From NCBI RefSeq assembly GCF_003205515.1, contig NZ_KZ826482.1, positions 434,001 to 498,000 on the forward strand: a stretch of DNA of 64,000 nucleotides. The letters are read 5' to 3'. The position numbers and the translations under genes were made by a program. The notes beneath the pieces were generated by a model, which saw only the letters and a program-made list of their open reading frames with translations, made no database searches and had not been told where the DNA came from. This stretch comes from Litorivita pollutaquae. Lineage in GTDB: Bacteria; Pseudomonadota; Alphaproteobacteria; Rhodobacterales; Rhodobacteraceae. How positions within the stretch are numbered: the stretch's first letter is position 1; each line of letters begins with the position of its first letter. This document shows, one piece after another, positions 58,307 to 64,000 of this stretch.

Positions 58307-59314
58307 ATGTTGACCTTCACGATCCGGCGATTGGTTTTGGCCATCCCGACGCTTTTGTTCATCAGCCTTGTGATTTTCCTGCTGCTCGAACTTGCCCCCG
58401 GCGACCCGATGGCACAGGTCCCCCTGACCGTGCCGCCCGAAGTCAAGGAGCGCATGCGCGAGGCGCTCGGCCTTGGCGAACCGATCTACATCCGTTTTGG
58501 CAATTGGCTGTGGCAGTTTTTCGTCATCGAGCCGATGCATTTGATCGACGTGATGTTCAACACCTCGCTGGCCGAAGGACAGCAACGGGTGATCTCGTGG
58601 CAGACCCGCTCGCCGGTCATGGACATCGTCGCACAGCGCATGCCGCAAACCCTTTGGGTCGTGGGCCTGAGCTATGTCGTCGGGGTTCTCATCGCCCTGC
58701 CGATCGGGATCTATTCGGCCTATAAACAATATTCATGGTTCGACCAGATCGGCACATTCATCTCGATGGTCGGGTTTTCGGTGCCGACGTTTTTCACCGG
58801 CGTTTTGCTGATCGTGGTGTTTTCGGTGCAATTGGGGTGGTTCCCGTCAATCTATGACACCACCTTGGTGGTCGAGGATTGGGCCAGCTTCAAATTGCAA
58901 ATCCGTCAAATGGTGATGCCGGTCTTTGTTCTCGCGCTTTACAACGCAGCGCAGATCAGCCGTTTTATGCGCGCCTCGATGCTCGACAATCTTGGGCAGG
59001 ATTACGTGCGCACGGCGCGCGCCAAAGGTTTGGGGGAACGGGTTGTGGTTCTGTCGCATGTGCTGCGCAATTCCATGATCCCGGTGGTGACGGTGATTGC
59101 CCTTGGCGTGCCGCAGGTGTTTGGCGGCGCAATTATCACCGAACAGGTATTCAAGGTGAACGGGCTTGGCGCGCTTCTGATCAACGCGATCCAAGCCAAT
59201 GATTTGCCGATGGTGCAGACCCTGACCTTCATTTTTGCCGTGCTGATCGTGGTGTTCAACCTGATCGCAGATGTGCTCTACGGCGTGCTTGACCCGAGGA
59301 TTCGTTATGACTGA
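58307..59314 (+). CDS. peptide ABC transporter permease, DppB-like
   Basis: 335 residues, about six membrane helices. The N-terminal FTIRRLVLAIPTLLFISLVIFLLLELAPGDP is the usual DppB/OppB first helix and loop; the cytoplasmic EAA loop is DYVRTARAKGLGERVVVLSHVLRNSMIPVV. It forms the membrane channel with the DppC-like partner. It starts 141 nt after the binding-protein gene, beyond the hairpins, and ends with an 8-nt overlap with the next gene. Confidence 0.94.
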   Translation: MLTFTIRRLVLAIPTLLFISLVIFLLLELAPGDPMAQVPLTVPPEVKERMREALGLGEPIYIRFGNWLWQFFVIEPMHLIDVMFNTSLAEGQQRVISWQTRSPVMDIVAQRMPQTLWVVGLSYVVGVLIALPIGIYSAYKQYSWFDQIGTFISMVGFSVPTFFTGVLLIVVFSVQLGWFPSIYDTTLVVEDWASFKLQIRQMVMPVFVLALYNAAQISRFMRASMLDNLGQDYVRTARAKGLGERVVVLSHVLRNSMIPVVTVIALGVPQVFGGAIITEQVFKVNGLGALLINAIQANDLPMVQTLTFIFAVLIVVFNLIADVLYGVLDPRIRYD

Positions 59315-60251
59315 AACCGGCCCCGGCACCCCCGAAGCAATCGCCGCCCTCACCGATGCCCTACCCTCATCGCCACCACGGTCGCAATGGTGGGACGTCT
59401 GGGCGCAGTTTCGTAGCCACAAAGGCGCAATGGCCGGTGCCATGGTCTTCCTCATCATCTTGCTGGCGGTGATTTTCGGCCCATGGCTGTGGCATATTGA
59501 TCCGGGATACATCGACATCCGCGCCCGCAACCAAGGCCCCTCTTTGGCGCATCCCTTTGGCACCGATCAATTGGGCCGCGACACGATGGCGCGGATGTTC
59601 GCGGGCGGGCGGATCACCATGGCCGTCGGCGTCACGGCGATGCTTCTGGCGTTGTTTTTGGGCAGTTTCATCGGGATTCTGGCCGGATATTTCCGCGCCC
59701 TCGACGGGCTTTTGATGCGGCTGACCGATCTTTTCCTTGCGCTGCCCTTGCTGCCGCTGATGTTGGTTATGGTGTTGCTGTTTCGCGATCCGTTATCCGC
59801 CGCCTTCGGGCCGGAAATGGGGATCTTCATCTTGATGGTTTCCGCCATTGGCATCACCTCCTGGATGCCGACGGCGCGCATTGTGCGCTCCGATGTTCTG
59901 GCTTTGAAGGAACGCGAATTCATCCTTGCGGCGCGGTCCTCGGGCACCACCAATTCCAAAATGATCTCGCGCCATATCCTGCCCAATGTGATGAGCCCGA
60001 TCATGGTTTCGGCAACGCTTGGCATCGCCAATGCGATCATCACCGAAAGCGCGCTCAGCTTCCTTGGCCTTGGCTTCCCGCCTGATTTTCCCACATGGGG
60101 GCGGCTGCTGTTTGATGCCACCGACTATTTACAACAATATCCCGAACGGGTGATTTGGCCCGGTGTGGCAATCTCGGTGACGGTGTTGACGGTGAATTAC
60201 ATCGGCGACGGGCTGCGCGATGCGCTCGACCCACGTATTCGCGGGCGCTAA
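59307..60251 (+). CDS. peptide ABC transporter permease, DppC-like
   Basis: 314 residues from MTETGPGTPEAIAAL. About six membrane helices. The N-terminal cytoplasmic tail precedes RSHKGAMAGAMVFLIILLAVIFGPWLW; HPFGTDQLGRDTMARMFAGGRI is the periplasmic-facing DppC signature; the EAA loop is EREFILAARSSGTTNSKMISRHILPNVMSPI. It ends with the family GLRDALDPRIRGR. It is coupled to the DppB-like gene by an 8-nt overlap. Confidence 0.94.
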   Translation: MTETGPGTPEAIAALTDALPSSPPRSQWWDVWAQFRSHKGAMAGAMVFLIILLAVIFGPWLWHIDPGYIDIRARNQGPSLAHPFGTDQLGRDTMARMFAGGRITMAVGVTAMLLALFLGSFIGILAGYFRALDGLLMRLTDLFLALPLLPLMLVMVLLFRDPLSAAFGPEMGIFILMVSAIGITSWMPTARIVRSDVLALKEREFILAARSSGTTNSKMISRHILPNVMSPIMVSATLGIANAIITESALSFLGLGFPPDFPTWGRLLFDATDYLQQYPERVIWPGVAISVTVLTVNYIGDGLRDALDPRIRGR

Positions 60252-60289
60252 ACCTGCGGCGCTGCGAACACATTCAAAAAGGAACAGAT

Positions 60290-60409
60290 ATGCCAAAGCC
60301 ACAGCCCGTGCTTTGGCTCTGTTCTGCGGCCTGTGCAGCGCGCTGGAACGTCTTTCGCCCCGCATACGCAAACCGGAATATATTCCCCGCATCCCGCCCG
60401 GAAGTGTGA
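60290..60409 (+). CDS. putative 39-residue leader ORF with two Cys codons
   Basis: The frame starts MPKPQPVLWLCSAACAARW and has an AAGGA ribosome binding site 7 nt upstream. Cys codons (TGT) are at 60320 and 60332. It lies 38 nt after the peptide permease gene and ends 10 nt before the first arm of the stem that hides the next gene's ribosome binding site. No membrane segment or domain. It may be a regulatory leader for the sulfur transporter, or only a chance frame. Confidence 0.35.
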   Translation: MPKPQPVLWLCSAACAARWNVFRPAYANRNIFPASRPEV

Positions 60410-60419
60410 CCAAGACCCC

Positions 60420-60478
60420 TTGCTCCGGCAGGCGATTGCCCCCTATCTGGAACAAATTCCCGATACCGGAGCAAACCC
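60420..60478 (+). promoter_or_regulatory. predicted three-way-junction RNA that sequesters the ribosome binding site of the YeeE/YedE gene
   Basis: P1 is a perfect 9-bp helix, TTGCTCCGG (60420-60428) with CCGGAGCAA (60466-60474); its 3' arm contains GGAG 7 nt before the start codon. Inside lie P2, GGC-GATT-GCC (60431-60440), and P3, TATC-T-GGAA with TTCC-C-GATA closing a CAAA loop (60444-60465). The layout is like a translational riboswitch, but I do not recognise the class. Confidence 0.55.
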
Positions 60479-61540
60479 ATGTTCGAATCCTTTGGCTTTG
60501 AGACCCTGACCGCACCCCAAGCGGCGGTCTATTTTGCCCTCCTCATCGGGGCGGCCTTTGGCGCGCTGGCGCAAATCACCCGTTTTTGCTTTCGCCGCGC
60601 CGTGATGGGCACGGACCGCCGCGAGGCCGCAGGGGTGTGGTTTGCCGCATTGGCCATTGCCGCGCTTGGCACCCAATGGGCGGTGGCCGCGGATTTGATA
60701 TCCTTCGGGGATCACCGTTTCATGGCCACGGACCTGCCCTATGCGGCCATCATCCTTGGCGGCTTGGCTTTTGGCATCGGCATGGTGTTGACCCGTGGCT
60801 GCGTGTCGCGGCTGACGGTGCTTGGCGCCTCGGGCAACCTGCGCGCGGCTTTGGTGATCGTGGTGTTTGCGGTTGTGGCCCATGCCACGCTCAAAGGTGT
60901 TCTGGCCCCGGTCCGCACCACATTGGGCGCGATTACCTTGCCGCTTGAAAACGCCGCCTTGCCGGGCAACGGGATGCTTTGGGCCGCGATCATTGCGGTC
61001 ATCGGCGCGGGCCTCGCCTTGCGTGCCCGCCTGTCGCTGCGCCTGCTGGTGCCCGCGCTTTTGCTCGGCGCATTGGTGCCGCTGGCATGGGTTGGCACCG
61101 GCTACGTTCTTTATGATGATTTCGACCCGATCGCGATGGAAAGCCTGTCCTTTACCTCTCCCGCCGCCGAAACCCTGTTTTGGGTGTTGGCCAGCACCTC
61201 GATCCCTGCGGGGTTCGGCACAGGCCTGTTGGGCGGCGTGATCCTTGGCGCGCTGGTCGCGGCTCTGCTGCGCGGTGAATTTACCTGGCAAAGCTTTGAA
61301 AGCCCCGCACAAACCGGTCGCTATATGGCGGGCGCGGCCTTGATGGGTGTGGGCGGCGTATTGGCGGGCGGCTGCACCGTCGGCGCGGGTCTTTCGGGCG
61401 TGCCGACCCTCTCGGTCGCCGCTTTGCTCGCCATCGCTTCCGTCGCAGCGGGCGGCTATCTCGCCGCGCGCGGGCTCAACGAAGGCGCTTTTGCACGCGC
61501 CGCAGCATCCCCCGCACGTCAACCACAACCGGCAGAATAA
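60479..61540 (+). CDS. YeeE/YedE-family sulfur (thiosulfate) transporter
   Basis: 353 residues, about ten membrane helices. Conserved Cys residues occur in ITRFCFRRAVMG, GMVLTRGCVSRL and GGCTVGAGLSGVPTLS, the latter in the two half-repeats of the family. By analogy to TsuA, the Cys residues relay thiosulfate through the membrane; some relatives belong to selenium or sulfide pathways. It is preceded by a structured leader over its ribosome binding site and may be linked to the peptide operon or have its own promoter. The exact substrate is not determined. Confidence 0.87.
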   Translation: MFESFGFETLTAPQAAVYFALLIGAAFGALAQITRFCFRRAVMGTDRREAAGVWFAALAIAALGTQWAVAADLISFGDHRFMATDLPYAAIILGGLAFGIGMVLTRGCVSRLTVLGASGNLRAALVIVVFAVVAHATLKGVLAPVRTTLGAITLPLENAALPGNGMLWAAIIAVIGAGLALRARLSLRLLVPALLLGALVPLAWVGTGYVLYDDFDPIAMESLSFTSPAAETLFWVLASTSIPAGFGTGLLGGVILGALVAALLRGEFTWQSFESPAQTGRYMAGAALMGVGGVLAGGCTVGAGLSGVPTLSVAALLAIASVAAGGYLAARGLNEGAFARAAASPARQPQPAE

Positions 61541-62013
61541 GCGCTCTCCCCCGCTCGGCCCCAGCAGTCCGCCGCGCGAGTGGCGCAAAGAGCGCATGGG
61601 CCCGGCAAGGCCACCGCTGACGGGCATCCACCGGCTACGTCCTGATCGCATGGGAGCCAGAGATTCCCCCCCTGCGCCGCACACCGCGCTCATCCGCTTG
61701 CACAGGCATCGGGCCGCCACGCCGGACATGCGCGACGGGGTCTGGCCATGCGCGCCGCAATTGGGTGCCTATAGCCCAACAAGTGATGGTTAGGGTAGTT
61801 CCCCGCCTCCCAGTTGCCTCCCCGTTACCACTGCATCCTCACCGCATCCGGAACATGGAGCGCCGTGTCGCAATCACCGATGCCCACGCCAAAGCGGTAG
61901 CCCCCACTCTGTGCGGTCCGAGCATACCCCCGCCTTTCGGTTTTCAACCGGCCAAGATCACCGACAGATACCACCGGAACGGCGGCGCGGGCGACGACCG
62001 TTGGCTGTCATGC
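61541..62013. other. gene-free region between the sulfur transporter and pntB
   Basis: About 470 nt with no frame that has a ribosome binding site or recognisable motif. Directly after the transporter stop, GCGCTCT (61541-61547) could pair with AGAGCGC (61589-61595) over a 41-nt loop, without a U-run. Composition is CG-rich and non-repetitive. It may hold a decayed gene, but I cannot support one. Confidence 0.5.
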
Positions 62014-62040
62014 AAAAGGGCGCCCCAAACGGGACGCCCT
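62014..62040 (-). terminator. intrinsic terminator after pntB
   Basis: On the minus strand a 9-bp stem (GGGCGTCCC/GGGGCGCCC, one G-U pair) with loop GTTT is followed by TTTT. It lies 28 nt after the pntB stop. Confidence 0.88.
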
Positions 62041-62067
62041 TCACATGTCTCAAACATCACGATCAGA

Positions 62068-63501
62068 TCAGGAGATCAGACCGAGCAGCTTGTTGAGGCT
62101 TTCTTTCGCATCGCCATAGAACATCCGTGTGTTCTCTTTGTAGAACAGCGGGTTCTCGATACCGGAATAGCCGGTGCCCTGACCACGTTTCGACACGAAC
62201 ACCTGTTTCGCCTTCCAGCATTCCAACACCGGCATGCCGGCGATGGGGCTGTTGGGATCTTCTTGTGCCGCAGGGTTCACAATATCGTTCGAGCCGATGA
62301 CAATCGCCACGTCGGTTTCGGGGAAATCATCGTTGATTTCGTCCATCTCGAGCACGATGTCATAGGGCACTTTGGCTTCGGCCAAGAGCACGTTCATGTG
62401 ACCCGGCAAACGCCCCGCAACGGGGTGAATGGCGAAGCGCACGTTCTTGCCCTTGTCGCGCAACCGCTTGGTCAACTCCGATACGGCTTGCTGCGCTTGC
62501 GCCACGGCCATGCCATATCCGGGGATGATCACGATGCTGTCGGCCTCGTCCAACGCGGTGGCAACGCCGTCCGCATCAATGGCAATCTGCTCGCCCTCGA
62601 CTTCCATCGCCGGCCCTGTGGAGCCGCCAAAGCCGCCCAAGATCACCGACACGAACGAACGGTTCATGGCCTTGCACATGATATACGACAAAATCGCACC
62701 GGACGACCCCACCAAGGCGCCAACCACGATCAGCAAATCGTTGCCCAGCGAGAAACCAATCGCCGCCGCAGCCCAGCCCGAGTAGCTGTTGAGCATCGAC
62801 ACAACCACCGGCATATCCGCGCCGCCAATGCCCATGATCAAATGATAGCCGATGAAAAGCGCGGCCAAGGTCATCACGAAGAGCGGAAAGAAACCGCCCG
62901 TGTTGAAATACCAGATCAGGCAAATCAACGAGAGCGCCGCCGCACCAGCATTGAGCATATGCCCGCCGGGAAGCTTGGACGCATTCGAGGACAGTTTGCC
63001 CGCAAGCTTGCCGTAGGCCACCACGGAACCGGTAAAGGTCACCGCACCGATGAAGATCCCCAGGAAGAGCTCAACACGCAAAATGTTGATTTCGACGCCT
63101 GTCTTATGCGCCAAAAGACCGGCAAACCCGTCCAGAACGGCACGCTCGGCCTCGCCCATGGCCATAACCCGGCCCAATTCGATATGCGCGATCAAGCCGA
63201 CGAACACCGCCGCCAGACCAACCAGCGAATGCATCGCCGCAACCAATTGTGGCATCTCTGTCATTTGCACGCGTGTGGCAACGATATAGCCGATCACACC
63301 GCCGCCTGCGATCAGAATGATCGACAGGAGCCAAAGCCCTGCACCCGGTCCAACCAATGTGGCCGCGACAGCCAAAGCCATACCGACAATGCCATACCAT
63401 ACCGCGCGCTTGGCGCTTTCTTGTCCCGACAAACCACCCAAAGAGAGGATGAAGAGGACTGCCGCGACCACATAGGCCGCTGTCGTAAATCCGAATTCCA
63501 T
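62068..63501 (-). CDS. pntB: NAD(P) transhydrogenase subunit beta
   Basis: 477 residues. Helices (about 1-270) form the dII half; the cytoplasmic dIII domain follows with the NADP(H)-binding block [41 protein letters not shown] and [27 protein letters not shown]. It couples hydride transfer from NADH to NADP+ to proton entry. It lies 13 nt after pntA and ends with a terminator. Confidence 0.96.
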   Translation of the reverse strand: MEFGFTTAAYVVAAVLFILSLGGLSGQESAKRAVWYGIVGMALAVAATLVGPGAGLWLLSIILIAGGGVIGYIVATRVQMTEMPQLVAAMHSLVGLAAVFVGLIAHIELGRVMAMGEAERAVLDGFAGLLAHKTGVEINILRVELFLGIFIGAVTFTGSVVAYGKLAGKLSSNASKLPGGHMLNAGAAALSLICLIWYFNTGGFFPLFVMTLAALFIGYHLIMGIGGADMPVVVSMLNSYSGWAAAAIGFSLGNDLLIVVGALVGSSGAILSYIMCKAMNRSFVSVILGGFGGSTGPAMEVEGEQIAIDADGVATALDEADSIVIIPGYGMAVAQAQQAVSELTKRLRDKGKNVRFAIHPVAGRLPGHMNVLLAEAKVPYDIVLEMDEINDDFPETDVAIVIGSNDIVNPAAQEDPNSPIAGMPVLECWKAKQVFVSKRGQGTGYSGIENPLFYKENTRMFYGDAKESLNKLLGLIS

Positions 63502-63514
63502 AATCCTATACTCC

Positions 63515-64000
63515 TTAAGATTTCTGGAACATGGCTAGCATGCGCCGAGTGACGAGGAAGCCGCCAAAGATGTTGATACCCGCCATGAAGACGGACAATG
63601 CGGCCAATAGGATCACAAGCGCCGATCCGGACCCGATTTGCATCAAAGCCCCCAAAATGATGATCGACGAAATCGCGTTGGTCACCGCCATAAGAGGGGT
63701 GTGCAAGGAATGCGCCACGCCCCAGATGACTTGAAAGCCGATGAAGACCGACAACACAAACACGATAAAGTGCTGCATGAAGCTCGCCGGTGCGACCAGA
63801 CCAACCGCCAGAAGCAAAGCGCCCCCGATGGCCAAAAGCCCGACCTGCTGTTTGGTCTGCGCCTTGAACGCTGCGGTTTCTTGCGCACGCTTTTCCTCAG
63901 GCGTCAGCTCTTTTGGCGCTTCTTTCTTTTGCGCTGCAATCGCTTTGATCTTTGGAGGCGGCGGCGGGAATGTGATCTCTTTGTCAAAGGTCACGGTCGC
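63515..64000 (-). CDS. pntA: NAD(P) transhydrogenase subunit alpha (C-terminal part only)
   Basis: The 3' end of the gene, about 161 codons; the frame stays open to the window edge. It shows the end of the NAD-binding domain ([17 protein letters not shown]), a Lys/Glu-rich linker, and the membrane part (about four helices) with [27 protein letters not shown] and [16 protein letters not shown], both typical of PntA. The in-frame ATG near 63994 is internal. Unlike the split PntAA/PntAB form, NAD domain and helices are continuous here as far as can be seen. Confidence 0.85.
   Translation of the reverse strand, partial: ATVTFDKEITFPPPPPKIKAIAAQKKEAPKELTPEEKRAQETAAFKAQTKQQVGLLAIGGALLLAVGLVAPASFMQHFIVFVLSVFIGFQVIWGVAHSLHTPLMAVTNAISSIIILGALMQIGSGSALVILLAALSVFMAGINIFGGFLVTRRMLAMFQKS

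Noticed and set aside
60478-60492. tRNA T-loop-like string GTTCGAATCC after a multi-stem structure
   Set aside because: It is the start of the transporter coding region (Met-Phe-Glu-Ser); the upstream stems do not form acceptor, D and anticodon arms of tRNA size, and the loops are only 4 nt.
61541-62013. A decayed or missed gene between the sulfur transporter and pntB
   Set aside because: All frames are short or interrupted, with no ribosome binding site or motif; I see only a weak long-loop inverted repeat after the transporter.

Overview
The window looks like a chromosomal segment of an alphaproteobacterium of the family Rhodobacteraceae (Roseobacter/Rhodobacter group). The reasons are the single long nuo operon with Rhodobacterales-type accessory genes (DUF5333-like and DUF5337-like proteins, two small lipoproteins, a carboxymuconolactone-decarboxylase-like protein, a NuoE with a long C-terminal extension), a Hint-domain protein, a complete leucine-degradation cluster, and dense use of ATGA/TGATG start-stop overlaps. 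No rRNA, tRNA, CRISPR, prophage or insertion sequence was seen. Most of the window is ordinary core metabolism.

Layout. 1-3.1 kb (minus): tatA and the start of tatB, an iron-type ABC ATPase, and a sodium:solute symporter. 3.1-12.3 kb: a divergent SDR with a strong terminator, then on the plus strand a Hint-domain protein, prfC, an unknown protein followed by two overlapping paralogous glycosyltransferases, and a DEAD-box RNA helicase. 12.4-33 kb (minus): one transcription unit from nuoA to nuoN that appears to run on into birA, coaX and rnj. Two very short frames, 35 codons between nuoD and nuoE and 21 codons between nuoJ and nuoK, fit the operon's overlap pattern exactly.

33.6-44 kb (minus): leucine/isovalerate catabolism. 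ivd, an acyl-CoA synthetase, mccB, a nitronate-monooxygenase-like gene, mccA, two glutathione S-transferases and mvaB together take isovaleryl-CoA to acetoacetate and acetyl-CoA. A palindrome just upstream of ivd is a likely repressor site. 44.3-50.8 kb: a DegT-type aminotransferase and a HAD phosphatase diverge from the glmU-glmS-AlkD operon (UDP-GlcNAc synthesis plus a HEAT-repeat DNA-repair protein). Then come a small lipoprotein and moaA.

52-60.3 kb: a dipeptide/oligopeptide ABC importer in two divergent operons. The fused ATPase is followed by argE-like and hippurate-hydrolase-like M20 enzymes on one side; substrate-binding protein and two permeases lie on the other, with two hairpins after the binding-protein gene. 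60.3-61.5 kb: a YeeE/YedE-family (thiosulfate/sulfur) transporter. Its ribosome binding site lies in the closing stem of a predicted three-way-junction RNA, preceded by a 39-codon frame with two Cys codons; this is the best candidate here for an undescribed regulatory system. 62-64 kb (minus): pntB and the end of pntA (proton-translocating transhydrogenase), cut by the window edge.
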